64,000 nt of DNA from Caprella mutica (Eukaryota > Arthropoda > Malacostraca > Amphipoda > Caprellidae). Of the stretch, positions 51,601 through 62,370 are shown piece by piece. Positions within the stretch are counted from its first letter, which is position 1. Each line of letters opens with the position of its first letter. Below the pieces are notes generated by a model. That model ran no database searches. It had not been told where the DNA came from and worked only from the letters and a program-made list of their open reading frames with translations. The translations under genes were made by a program, and so were the position numbers. Location of the stretch: the NCBI GenBank assembly GCA_947561585.1, contig CANNZV010002329.1, positions 1 to 64,000 of the forward strand. Direction: 5' to 3'.

Positions 51601-52829
51601 TATTAGACAACAAATGTTGATGTCTTTTGATGAAGTTTTTCTGAGAAACGACGTAGGTTCACTTTGAATACTAATGGATAGTTTGTTTCATAGATGTTTC
51701 ATCAAATTGAAATTATTATGTCAGAGTTGTAGAAAACTCCTGTATTTATAACTCAGTTACTGCATATAAAATTATTATTAAAAATTAATAGGATTTCAAT
51801 TTCAATAATTCTTTTTTCCAGAATCATGTTTGTATGGAAATATATATTCATGATTTGTCGATTATATTATCATATTTACATATAAATATATTCTTTTTCA
51901 TTTACTTTGAAATTGTATAAAATCGTAAAGTGAATTTAATAATATAATTAACAAATGTACATTTGCACAAAGGAAATTTGTTCATGTCTATTGAACTGTG
52001 ATTACCATGAATTAATTACTAAAATGCTTATTCGAAATGAATACCTACTGTAAATAGAATGAAATGTAAAAGCTCTATTGGAATACATATTATTATTATA
52101 TTGTTTAACTGATTAATAAATAATAGTGAATATAAGAGTTATTTCATTATCGTTAAAATCATTCCTTAATACTACGTATTATTATTATTATTTCACATTA
52201 TCATGGAAAATACTTTAGCTAATAACCCGCTTACAATTTCATTCGTCGCCGGAAAAAACAGCTGAATCAGCATATAAAATGGGAAATCTTTGAGATTGTC
52301 ATTTGCTGAACATTTCTTCCGAAAACTTTGATCAATTGATTTATTCAGTCCCTTCATCCGTAAGCTCTGCACCAGACTTTCACCCTCAGTCCTCAAAGAG
52401 CAGCTGAAATAAGAGTTCCAAAATTACATCTGAGAGAAATGAAGTTACTTTTTAGAATAAAATGGGTTTAGAAGTTTAATCCAAAACAGTCATTATGATT
52501 ACAGCAACCAACTGTACAAAATTAATAACTTCGGAAAGCAGAGATCTACGGAATAAAAGTTAATCTTCAACAAATATCTGATATTTTAGCAAAATTACAT
52601 TATAGTAATCTATAGATGGATTCATTAAATATTTAATTCTAAATAATACACTTTGACATTTATCTACAGAATGGAATCTTTTCGGCTAGAATAGAAAGTT
52701 TTGAGCTCAGAAAGTGTTTCAGTGCGATGCACTTTATTGTCGCCAATTGTCAATCGTTGAAATCCCTATTAATTATATAAATACATTATATGTAAATCAA
52801 ACGCTCAAGAATTTTCTTTAAAACTCAAA
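51601..52829. other. No gene seen
   Basis: AT-rich. One 67-codon minus-strand frame at 52193-52396 has no recognisable domain. Confidence 0.4.
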
Positions 52830-53420
52830 AAACCCTCTAACTTTTCAAAAGTTCCTGAATTTTCAAAAGAATGTAAATTTTCACAAATCTCTAAATTTTC
52901 TGAAACCCCTAAATTGTCAAAATCTCGAAAAAATTCCCAAAATATCTGAATTTTCATAAAATATCTAAATTTTCACAAAAACTCACTCGAAAAATTATAA
53001 AAAATCAAAAAAATCAAAAAAAAAATCAAAGAATTAAATACTGAAATTTAAAAAAAAAAACTTGAAAAACTCATAAGAGGACTTGGAAAAAAAACATAAA
53101 ACTATAAGAAGAATAGCAATATAAAAAAAAATGACTTGAATTACTAAGAGGAAATTCAATTATTTAAAAAATTATTATTAATTCTGCATTCAATTTCTAT
53201 TGAAAACCAATTATTTACACAACTAAAATAATTCAAAGAACCAAAAAAAAAACTCAAACTCCTAAAATTTGAAAAAGAACTGAATGATTTAAAAAACTCT
53301 AAAACATAAAAGACTATAACTGTATACAAATTGAATTGAATAATGAAAAAAAAATTAAAAACTCAAAACCCAAAAAAACAAATAGAATATCTTAAAAAAA
53401 ATTGAAAAGTCAAGAATGAA
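52830..53420. repeat. A-rich degenerate low-complexity tract
   Basis: Many loosely periodic copies of AAATTTTCACAAAA and AAAACTCAAAAA-type words with long A runs. It looks like a decayed simple or tandem repeat. No gene. Confidence 0.6.
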
Positions 53421-53488
53421 TGAAAATCATAATTACTTGAATTACTTGAGGAAATTCAATTATTTTATAAATTTGAATGCATCAAAAT

Positions 53489-53501
53489 TAAATTTCCATT
53501 A
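53489..53501. repeat. Target-site duplication, left copy
   Basis: TAAATTTCCATTA, identical to 59034-59046. It marks the 3' end of the minus-strand retrotransposon. The last bases merge with the TTA-repeat tail, so the exact border is ambiguous by a few bases. Confidence 0.9.
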
Positions 53502-53574
53502 TTATTATTATTATTGCTTCATGTAGTCTTGATGCTTTTGATGCTAGTCATTTCGCATCGGATTCAAGTAGGGG

Positions 53575-56500
53575 TTAGATGACTTTGTCAATCATATCCA
53601 TTTCTCTGAGAAGAATCAATATTCTATCCATGTGGAACTGGACATCAGGTTTTTCTGCCAGCATAAGTTTTATGGTTTCTTCAGGGTTCATATCTTGAGT
53701 TTCAGGGAATATTCTATTTCTTATTTCCATATGCGAAGGACATTCTGCGAGGAAATGCTTGACCGAGAGAGGCACCAAACAGTCCTCACAAAAAGGTTGA
53801 TGTATTCTTTCCATGAGATATTGATGCGTTATCTTGGTGTGGCCAACTCGAAGTCTGGTTATTATCATTGATGCTTTTCGGTCAGGGTAGTTACTGGAAG
53901 GCCATGGGTCCACAGACTCCTTGATTAGTCTCAGTTTATTATGCTGTGTAGCTCGCCACTATTCACTCCAAGAGTGTTTTACCTTAGATCGTATGATCGG
54001 ATACCAATCTTTGTATGGAGTTTCCTCATTGCTCACTTCGTTATCAGATTCAATTACTGCTGCAGCCGCATTGTCTGCCGCTGTATTTCCTGGAATGTCG
54101 ACATGTGCAGGACACCAGCAGAATTTGACAGTCTTGTGTCTCATTTTAAGTTTCATAAGCCATACAATAATCTTATTAATAAGAGGGTGTGTTGATTCAT
54201 AATGATCAACAACACGGAGAGCACTTTGAGAGTCACAATATATAATAAACTCATCTCGTTCAGTTTCAAATGCAATTTGGAGAGCACATAATATACCGCA
54301 CAATTCAGCAGTAAATATAGAGCTTTCAGTCATGAGTTTAATGCTCTTAGTGTCCAGCAGACTCACTGCAGCAGCACCAACTCCAGTCTCTCGCTTAGCC
54401 CCATCGGTGTAGATAGGAAACTGGTGGTTGTGACAATTCTGTAGGTGATCGTAGAAATACATTCTCATGGATTGGTCAGAACAGGTTCCTTTCTTTGGGT
54501 AGTCGTACAATTGACAAATTAAGTCAGGGCAAGCCTGCCACACAGGTTGTACAGAGAACTTAAATGGCAGTGTGGCAATGTCAATGTCGAGACTGAGGAG
54601 CAGGTTGCCTATTTGTTCAGCAATAATGTTATTGTTGTCATCATTCTGGTGAACATATCTATAGGCAGCTGAGGTTTGGAGTTGCAGAGTCCTGGCATGG
54701 TATTGGAGTAGTAGCTGATCTCTGCGTTTCTGCAGAGGTAGTTCACCACAGTCAGCATACAAACTCAGGACCGGGGATGACCTATAAGCGCCAGTACACA
54801 ATCTTATCGCAGCATGATGAACTGGATCCAACTTCTTCAGATTACTCTCCTTTGCAGTGTTATAGATGAATGATCCATAGTCTAGTTTTGATCTGATGAT
54901 AGCGCGATATAGTCTGAGAAGTGTCGTACGATCCGATCCCCAAGTAGTGTGAGAAAGGCACTTCAGGAGATCAAGTCTCTTCATGCAGTCCAGTTTAATG
55001 CTCTGTATGTGGTCTTTCCAATCTAGCTTTCGATCGATTATCATTCCAAGGTATTTTATAGATTCTCTATTGACTATTATTCTGTTGTTAAGAGTAATCT
55101 TGAGAGGGGGCTGAAGTTTTCTTTTACGATGAAAGTGGATACAATTCGTTTTCGATGGCGAGAATGTGAAGCCATGAGAGGTTGCCCATGATTCTATTTT
55201 GTTGATTGCACTCTGAAGTCTACGTTCCAGACCAGAAACATAGGTTCCACTGCAATAAATCAAGAGGTCATCAACATATAGCAGGGCTTCAACACCATTA
55301 GGTACACATGAAAGGATTCCGTTGATGGCCAGCGAGAACAATGTGCAGCTTAAGACACTGCCCTGGGGCACACCCTGCTCTAGGTAGTGAGATTCTGACG
55401 TTACGTCACCAATCTTTGTCTTGAAGGTTCTATCAGACAGGAACTTCTGGATGATGACAGGTATATTGCCACGCATTCCTGTCTGATGAATAGCTCTGAG
55501 TATGCCAAATCTCCACGTTGAATCATAAGCTTTTCGAAGGTCAAAGGAGACGCACAGTACATGCTGTTTTATGATCAATGCACCACTAACATCAGATATA
55601 AATTTATTCAGGGCATCAAGTGTGCCTTGCATTTTTCGAAATCCAAATTGGTGTTTTGGGATTTGTCCATTGCTTTCCAGAAAAAGAGTGAGTCTTGTGT
55701 TGATGATCTTCTCTAGCAATTTTCCAGGGCAGCTTGTTAAGGAGATTGGCCGAAAGTTTTCAGCACAATCTGGTATCTTGTTAGGTTTCGGGAAGGATAT
55801 GACAACAGATGTTCGCCAATCTTTTGGATAGTAACCAGTTTTTAGTATTTTATTAAATATTCCTAAAAGGAAATTTTTGCAACTTGGGTGAGACTTTTTA
55901 ATCATATTGTAGGATATTTTATCTTCACCAGGTGAGGATTTGCAAGAAGACGATATCATTCTCTCAAATTCCAAGGTGCTGATAGGAGAGTTATATTGGT
56001 GTTCCTCTCGTGTTTTGAAGTTGAGGGGCTGTTGTTCAGCATTCTGACGCACTCGTTGAAATCGATGGTCATAGGAGTCATTGCTGCTGATAAGCGCATA
56101 ATGAGAAGCCAAAATTTCTGCAACTCTATCCCTCTCAGCCACCGACTCACCATCAACAACCAAGCATGGAGATTTTATGTTTTGGTAACATCCTCTAATC
56201 TTCCGAATCCTCTTCCAAATTTTGGACATAGGAGTGTTCGAGTTAATGCTATTCACATACTTCATCCAAGACGTTTTCTTCGCATTTCTGAGAGTGTTTC
56301 TGGCTATAGCCCTTGCGCGACAGAATGCAATCTTGTCTACAATCAGTAAGCTTCTCTGGTATTTGCGCTGAGCTCTCTTTCGATTCCTAATAGCTTCAGA
56401 GCATTCATTCGACCACCAAGGTACTCTTTTGGATTGGAGTGAACCAGAGGACTTTGGTATTGCGATATCTGCAGCGTTTCTTATGAGATTGTTGAATTGC

Positions 56501-57279
56501 ACCAGAAGTTCGTCAACTGTATTGTTTTCAATGAAGTCATCTTCAAGTTGAGTTGCAGTCTCCAATTCATACAGAGCCCAATCAGCTCTGTGTTCCAGAT
56601 ATCTGACTTGAGGTGAATATGGGACGGCGGCATTTTCTTCAATACATATAGGATAATGGTCACTACCATGCAGATCATCCATCGTTGCCCATACAAATTC
56701 AAGGGCAGCCTCTGCTGAACACATGGTTAGGTCAATGGCTGATGAGCTGCCATTCTGAACATAGAAATGAGTAGGGCTGCCATTATTCAATAATGACATG
56801 GATGTTGACAGTAAGGCTCTCTCTATTGTCAGTGCTCTGGCATCTGATCTGTCACACATAGGGTCCCATAGATGGTGTCTACAATTAAAGTCACCACAAA
56901 TCATAGCAGGCATCGGTAGTTGGTCGATAAGGGAGGTGATAGCATCTAGAGAGAGCCTCTCATTGGGGGAAACGTATACGTTACACAGTGTGTATTGGTG
57001 CCCCAAGCCAACTTTAAAGGCTGTAGCTTGCAGACTACCTCTCAGGTCAATTCTATGATGAGGCACATCATTTCTAATTAATGTCGCAAGTCCATTGCCT
57101 GGTAGTGGATTATTATAGTCACAATATAGTGAATATCCACTTGGAGGTCTAAAGTTATGGTTGTTTAGCATTGCTTCCTGTAGTAGTACAGCAGCAGGGT
57201 TTTCCAGGTTGATGATCAGTTTGAGGTCTTCATATTTGGAACGGTACCCTTGGCAGTTCCATTGTATGATTTTAGACAT
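53575..57279 (-). pseudogene. Retrotransposon ORF2 (EN-RT-RNase H) with one in-frame TAG
   Basis: The frame opens at ATG 57279 and runs 1106 codons to TAG at 53961-53959. It then continues in the same frame for 127 more codons to TAA at 53577-53575. Residues 1 to about 220 are an APE-type endonuclease (I-I-Q-W-N-C-Q-G-Y, G-D-F-N-C, G-S-D-H-Y at 205-209). The reverse transcriptase has F-R-P-I-S-L-T, F-D-L-R-K-A-Y-D, Q-G-V-P-Q-G-S-V-L and Y-V-D-D at 668-671. RNase H has Y-T-D-G at 957-960, then A-E-L-C-G, C-D-S-Q-S-A and N-T-A-A-D-N. After the TAG the protein carries the usual C-terminal C-x2-C...H...C cluster (C-E-D-C...K-H-F-L-A-E-C). The TAG alone seems to break it. Confidence 0.9.
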
Positions 57280-57285
57280 CGGTCA

Positions 57286-58794
57286 TTATTCCTTAGCAGA
57301 TCGTGATTGTCTGCTATGGTCTCGTTGGGGTTTATCTCTTTCTTTTGATAGCTTGCGCCTGTTGTTCAGGATTTCGTGCTGTGTTTGGGCATATATATCA
57401 GGGGCGGAGTGTCTTGCCCGTGACCTTGATCTCTCCGCGCCTGTCTCGGGTTGTATGGTAACTTCCATTGAGTTATCATTTTGCGGGGTTAGGTTTTGGG
57501 GAGGGGTATCATGTTTAGGGAGTTTCCGTGATTTATTTAAGTTTTCTTCTCTATCATGTCGTTCTGCTGACGACGATTCACTTCTATTCATGGTTCTCTT
57601 TCTGGAAGTTTGTTTTTGTTCTTTATTTCTGTTGGTCTCTGAATTGTTATTATTGTTATATTCTGGTGGGCTATTAATTATTGGAGGGATATTTTTAGCT
57701 GCAGTTACTTGAGCATATGATCTCAATAGAGTGTTAGAATTAACTTTTGCTCTTGCTTCAGCAAAAGTTAAGTGTTCTTTGGTCTTTAAGGTTAGTATTT
57801 CTTTTTCTATAATATATTTAGGGCAGTTTCTGGAAGATACACTGTGAGGCTGTTTGCAATGCAGACATTTGGTTGGCCTGTCGCATGTTTCAGCCCTGTG
57901 GCTCTCATCAAGATCGTCTCCACATCGTGCGCATACTGCTATAGGTTTTCTGCATTTAGCACCAGAGTGCCCATAGTTCTGGCAGTTAAAGCAGCGGCGT
58001 GGGAGAGGGATATAAGGTCTGACCCTCTCGGACAGTCCTGTCCTTATAGTAATTCGTTCAGGTGGGTATGGTACATTAAAGGTCAAAATTAGGGTTGATG
58101 TCGGTTCTGGATTGTTTGATTTGGGGTTTCTAATTATTCTTCTGCAGTTCGTAACTCCCTGCTCTTTCAATCCCTCAGCAATATCACAATCTTCATATCC
58201 CTTCAAAATGCCACATGTTATGACACCTCGACATTGGTTATGATATTCATGCGGAGTTACAATAATGGGTTCAGACATAAGTTCTCTCATTTCTCTCAAT
58301 TTACTTCCCTGCATCTCGCTTTTCACTTCAATGGTCCATGTTTTGTTACTAAAATCTTCCGATATTTTCTCGAAGACTCCAATATGGCTAGATACGGCTT
58401 TGTCAACTTTAAACATATTCAACTTTGTTAGATTAGCTTCGTGGCTAGACTTGATGGTGTAGAATCGTACAAATTTTCCGGGTCTATACATTTCATCAAA
58501 GTTATTCAATTTAGTTTTTTCTCTAGGTCTGGTAGATGTACTACCTGCTTGTTTGTTCACTTTCTGAACATTGGCACTGGGTTTTAGTGCCTTGGCAGAG
58601 GTGGAAGATTGGGGCTCTCCCAAGCCATATTGTAGTAGAGTAGATCCAGATGAAGTTCCAGGTACAGAGTCAGTCGTTATCGGAGTGTCACTTGATCCGA
58701 CCGGGAGATTCTTAGCACCCCCTTGCCCCCCACTCAGTGACGACTGGAGGGGCTGCCCGGGACTGGGGGCCGTGGCCTTAGTTGTACTTATCAT
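57286..58794 (-). CDS. Retrotransposon ORF1, Gag-like nucleic-acid-binding protein
   Basis: 502 aa, intact. The N-terminal third is low-complexity (S, G, P, T). The centre (about residues 110-260) resembles the RNA-binding region of insect non-LTR ORF1 proteins. Three CCHC-type zinc knuckles follow at about residues 268-330, beginning C-F-N-C-Q-N-Y-G-H, then C-A-R-C-G and C-L-H-C-K-Q-P-H. The C-terminal part is basic and polar. By family knowledge it packages the element RNA. It ends with TAA at 57288-57286, directly followed by TGA; the start of ORF2 lies 6 nt beyond the TAA in the same frame. Confidence 0.9.
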   Translation of the reverse strand: MISTTKATAPSPGQPLQSSLSGGQGGAKNLPVGSSDTPITTDSVPGTSSGSTLLQYGLGEPQSSTSAKALKPSANVQKVNKQAGSTSTRPREKTKLNNFDEMYRPGKFVRFYTIKSSHEANLTKLNMFKVDKAVSSHIGVFEKISEDFSNKTWTIEVKSEMQGSKLREMRELMSEPIIVTPHEYHNQCRGVITCGILKGYEDCDIAEGLKEQGVTNCRRIIRNPKSNNPEPTSTLILTFNVPYPPERITIRTGLSERVRPYIPLPRRCFNCQNYGHSGAKCRKPIAVCARCGDDLDESHRAETCDRPTKCLHCKQPHSVSSRNCPKYIIEKEILTLKTKEHLTFAEARAKVNSNTLLRSYAQVTAAKNIPPIINSPPEYNNNNNSETNRNKEQKQTSRKRTMNRSESSSAERHDREENLNKSRKLPKHDTPPQNLTPQNDNSMEVTIQPETGAERSRSRARHSAPDIYAQTQHEILNNRRKLSKERDKPQRDHSRQSRSAKE

Positions 58795-59033
58795 GATTTG
58801 ATCTTAGCCTGTATCAGAGGGGATTTTTGGTGAGGTTGCCTTCCTCGGTGGGATATTCTGGGTCGGTGATCTTATGGTCAGTCTGCGTGAGCTATTAGTC
58901 TGGCACCTCCGTGAGGACCTCTCCAGCATGATTGGATCTTCCGGGATGACTAGGTCACCCCACTGGCACAGCTCCTCACTTCATTGGTGCACTCAAGCCC
59001 CCCCACAACGTCAATGTTGCCCACTCGGGGGGG
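58795..59033 (-). promoter_or_regulatory. Retrotransposon 5' UTR (likely internal promoter region)
   Basis: GC-rich compared with the host DNA. On the minus strand it opens CCCCCCCGAGTGGGCAAC and soon reaches GTTGTGGGGGGG, so the first 36 nt can form a GC-clamped stem with an inner CAAC/GTTG pair. In I elements the 5' UTR carries the internal promoter. The promoter role here is inferred from the family. Confidence 0.6.
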
Positions 59034-59046
59034 TAAATTTCCATTA
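59034..59046. repeat. Target-site duplication, right copy
   Basis: TAAATTTCCATTA, identical to 53489-53501. It abuts the seven G (seven C on the element strand) that form the 5' end of the retrotransposon, showing that the 5' end is complete. Confidence 0.9.
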
Positions 59047-59227
59047 AAAATCCGTTAAATGTAAAGTTAGGACAATAAATTAAATCTCTTGAAACACTCA
59101 AGTATATCATAATTATTGTCCAGCTTTGGAGATATATGCCAAAAAGAGTATATATGATCCATGCACTGGGCATCTCAGATTGAGACGAGCTTTAGGGGGA
59201 TCGACCTACTTTTCAGTAAACTTTTTA

Positions 59228-59690
59228 TTTGTGACCGATTGTTCTGAAATTTGAACTTTTGTTAGTGTAACTTTTTCGACTTTGGCATTAGTTTGAGAAA
59301 ATGAAGATTTTATTAAAAAAAAATTTAATACATTTCAAAATAATAGAAGAATGATAGAGCAAAAACGAAGACAGTCTTGAAATCCTTGTAACATTTCTAA
59401 CAAAACTCTGGGCGGATATTTTCCGTTTTGCTTTCCATTTACTATTGATAAGCGATTTTTGATAACTAAACAAAATTTAAAAACAAACCTGATTTTCGAT
59501 TTTGAACTGTGATGAAAAAACGATCAAGATTTTGTTAGAAATCTTTCGAGGATTCCAAAACTGACTTTAATTCACTTGTAGCGTATGAACTTTTTGACTT
59601 CTATTATTTTCAAGAGGAAAATTCATATTTTACTGGAGAGTCAAAACGTGTAGAATTTATCAGAAACGTAAAACCGTAAATACTACCCTA
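59228..59690 (+). repeat. Dispersed repeat H, copy 2
   Basis: Homologous by eye to 22970-23340, with the same order of landmarks (GACCGATTGTTCTGAA, GTAACTTTTT, AAAATGAAGATTTT, ACATTTCTAACAAA, AAGCGATTTTTGAT, TTTTGAACTGTGA, CAGAAACG). No coding frame. It is followed by a C-rich segment to about 59960 with no gene. Confidence 0.55.
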
Positions 59691-60365
59691 AAGGTTAGTA
59701 CCCCTCGCCCCTTTGGTCTCTGTATTAGGTAGGTTGCAGTGCCTAGCTCTAGCACCCAAACAATAGGTACATGACACTACTACTAAAACCAAAAAAATAA
59801 TTCTTACCCCCGCCCGCCCACCTTTGGTTCTATAGGTGCTCGTACCCATACAAAAATTTTGGATATGAAAGCCCACACCACCTAAAGACCCCTTTTCAGC
59901 AAAAAAAGATAAAAATGGTAATTTACACCAAATTTGATTGGTCGATCCCCTCAGGTGTGATTTAAAAATTCCTATAAAGAAAATAGCTATATATTGCTCC
60001 TTCTTGTTAATATCTATCTCATAATCACACCAATAACTCTCATTATAATTTTCAACTTCTACTTCACAATAGAAACATATGAAAAATATCAATATTAAAA
60101 TTTACATCAAATATAATAACCGATGATCACATCGAGAAACTTTTACTTACCTAATCTATAATAATTAGTAAATGAAAAGAATCATTGAATTAATATTTGA
60201 ACGCATCTAAAATTTGATGTTGAAACTATTAATTTTCTAATTTTTGTTATCAAAAAGTAAATAATAGTCATGTTAAATATTAAATATCAGTTACTAAGAT
60301 TATACATTAACATAAGTAGAACGGACACTCGTGACAGCCGCAATTAACGGGCACCCGTTGCCTAT

Positions 60366-61113
60366 AAATGACCTTGACAATCCATTATCGCTTGAGTTAC
60401 AAAGATCATTGACCTTGGACTTTGATCCGATCGCTCCGAAAATCTAGTCAAATGAATCCTGGATAATGAAGAATCGTCCCACCAAATTTCAGGCAATTTA
60501 GTTTAATACTTTTTGAGTTGTAAATGAACTTGACCTTTAACCCGATTGCTCTCAAAATATGGGTAATCACCAATCGACAACAGGACACCAAAATGAGCAC
60601 CGTTCCAAAATAGCTTATCAGCTAAATATTCCTATATGTTATATTCTTTCGGGGATAGAAATGAGGCTCATTAACATCTGTATAACAAACGATTAAATTA
60701 ATCTTTGAAAATTTTAATCGATATTTTGCTGTAAAGTTTATTGAGATTAATTTTGAAATATAGGTTATGAGTTATTAAAGATGTTTCCATATGGGTGAGG
60801 GAGACTTTGTTCTAATGATGTGAGCAACGGTTTCACACAAGTCTCTTAACGACAGTCACTTTGACCGTGACTGGTGTGAAAATGGCCACAGAAAACGTCT
60901 TAAATAACTATTTCAAAACTAATTCCAATAAACTTTACAGAAATGAATGCGGTTAGATTTTTTGTATTGAAATAAAGAATTAGAATATTTTGGAAAGGTG
61001 TCCACTTTACTTTGGTGGTTTATTTGGTTGAATACTTTACAGTTTTTGAGTTACAAATGACCTTTAAAATAAAACTTGTCAAAACATAATCTTTGCAATC
61101 TTGCGAAAGAACA
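60366..61113 (+). repeat. Degenerate copy of the nuclear-receptor-site repeat
   Basis: 60366-60580 matches the modules of 25985-26553 (CGATCGCTCCGAAAATCTAG, ATCGTCCCACCAAATTTCAG, TACTTTTTGAGTTG, GAACTTGACCTTTAACCCG). 61020-61113 matches the end part (GTTGAATACTTTACAGTTTT, ATAATCTTTGCAATCTTGCG). The roughly 440 bp between them is not recognisable. Half-sites are mutated compared with the fuller copy. Confidence 0.6.
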
Positions 61114-61288
61114 TAACTATTTATTTGAAAAAAAATGTACAACAATCTCCGGTGAATGAAACCATTTTTAAATTTCTTTCATGTGACGAGAGGGTCCTAA
61201 TTGGAGGGTCCTAAATTAAGTTGATGGGCCTAAATAAGATTACAAGATGGAGCTGTAGTAACGGTGACAGAAAATCTTCAGGTCTACA

Positions 61289-61675
61289 TTGGTTATTGAA
61301 GAAGGCTCTTTCGCAAAAGACCCAGTTAGAATAAACAAAGCATATTATCTCCTGCCTGCCACGCCTAAGCACACAGTCCTTATTATTCACAATAGACACG
61401 TTTCAGACGGTGCTAAGGTAGAAAAGTTGAAAAGAATAGCGTCAGCAAAGTTTGCAGTAGGTAGCGTAAGTGGAGCTGTGTTCTCGAGCTGTCATGCTTG
61501 GGTAGACTGGCCAACGAAACAGCCGTCAGTACGTGGAGGGTGCGTCCTAACAGTTATGCTAGATTCTGTACAATTATCTGATAGCGCCAGTTGTTTGGAA
61601 AGAAATTTTCTAGAAGGCTATAAATTCTTTCCGTTCTGTCTACCTTTATGGAGCCACATGCATGGTGCGCTTTAA
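61289..61675 (+). other. Unassigned 128-codon open frame
   Basis: GC-richer than its surroundings, with a mixed amino-acid composition. I do not recognise a domain. The minus strand is also partly open (61211-61399). It could be part of an old transposon or an isolated exon. Confidence 0.2.
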
Positions 61676-61974
61676 CAAAAAGGATCTTGGTATCAGACTC
61701 ATAGCAGTTGGTAATAATCAAGCAGCCAAGTTTGGTCCTCGTTTCACATCACACTCGAATTATTGCCGGTTCAGCTGTGTTTTTACAGTAGTACTCGTGC
61801 CCTACAGCAATTCAATTTGGATTTTGTTAATATTTTACCACTAATTAGGGTTCAAGGCCCAATCTCATATAAAACATCAAGTTGTTTATGTCTTATTGCT
61901 GATCCATTCTTTGTCGCCACTAGAGTAGTGAACTATTAAGATTTTGTTAAGACCTTTTGCAGCCAATATAGCCT

Positions 61975-62370
61975 TTATTGCATGAGCGGCACTGATGAGT
62001 GTCACCGCCATACTAAGCATGACTTGATTTTTGATTCATGAGCGGCAGTCATAATGAACGGTGATGTTTGTAAAGCGCTCGTGTATAATGTCATTAGTGA
62101 TGAATGAAACGTTGTATTCCTCAGGAAAACAGTTCTAGTCGATAATACCAAACTAAGGGAAATTGATTCGTTTCATCCATATTATGCATGAAACGTCCAC
62201 ATTGATCTTCTTTTGCGCTTTGTGTTTCTTAATAATACAATTTTACTCTATAATTAGAGGACGACATTTTGCCAACGGTGAACGGCACTACGTGCAAAGG
62301 CGCATCAGTGATCCATCACGCTCATTGCTCGCACTGGTCGGGGCTTAAAGCCACTCGCAAGGAACAGTGA
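61975..62370. repeat. GC-richer imperfect inverted repeat
   Basis: The left side (GCATGAGCGGCACTGATGAG, then TGTCACCGCC at 61981-62010) resembles the complement of 62290-62335 (GCAATGAGCGTGATGG, then ATCACTGATGCG). CATGAGCGGCA occurs twice, at 61981 and 62038. The word CACTGATGAGTGTCAC also occurs, inverted, near 22323-22338. It is probably a small decayed inverted-repeat element, perhaps related to element F by its CACCGC motifs. Confidence 0.35.

Larger units (their letters stand above)
53502..59033 (-). mobile_element. Full-length I-clade non-LTR retrotransposon (5.5 kb)
   Basis: Order on the minus strand: a GC-rich 5' UTR (59033-58795), ORF1 with zinc knuckles, ORF2 with endonuclease, reverse transcriptase and RNase H, a short 3' UTR and a (TAA)n tail (about 53502-53516). 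It is flanked by a perfect 13-bp duplication. RNase H in ORF2 plus a TAA-repeat tail instead of poly(A) places it in the I clade of the I/Jockey group. The 5' end starts with seven C and can pair with a G7 run 29 bases further in. ORF1 is intact and ORF2 has a single in-frame TAG, so this is a young, near-complete copy. Confidence 0.93.

Noticed and set aside
54000..58801. Plus-strand open frames opposite the retrotransposon (for example 57161-57712)
   Set aside because: They are antisense shadows of ORF1 and ORF2.
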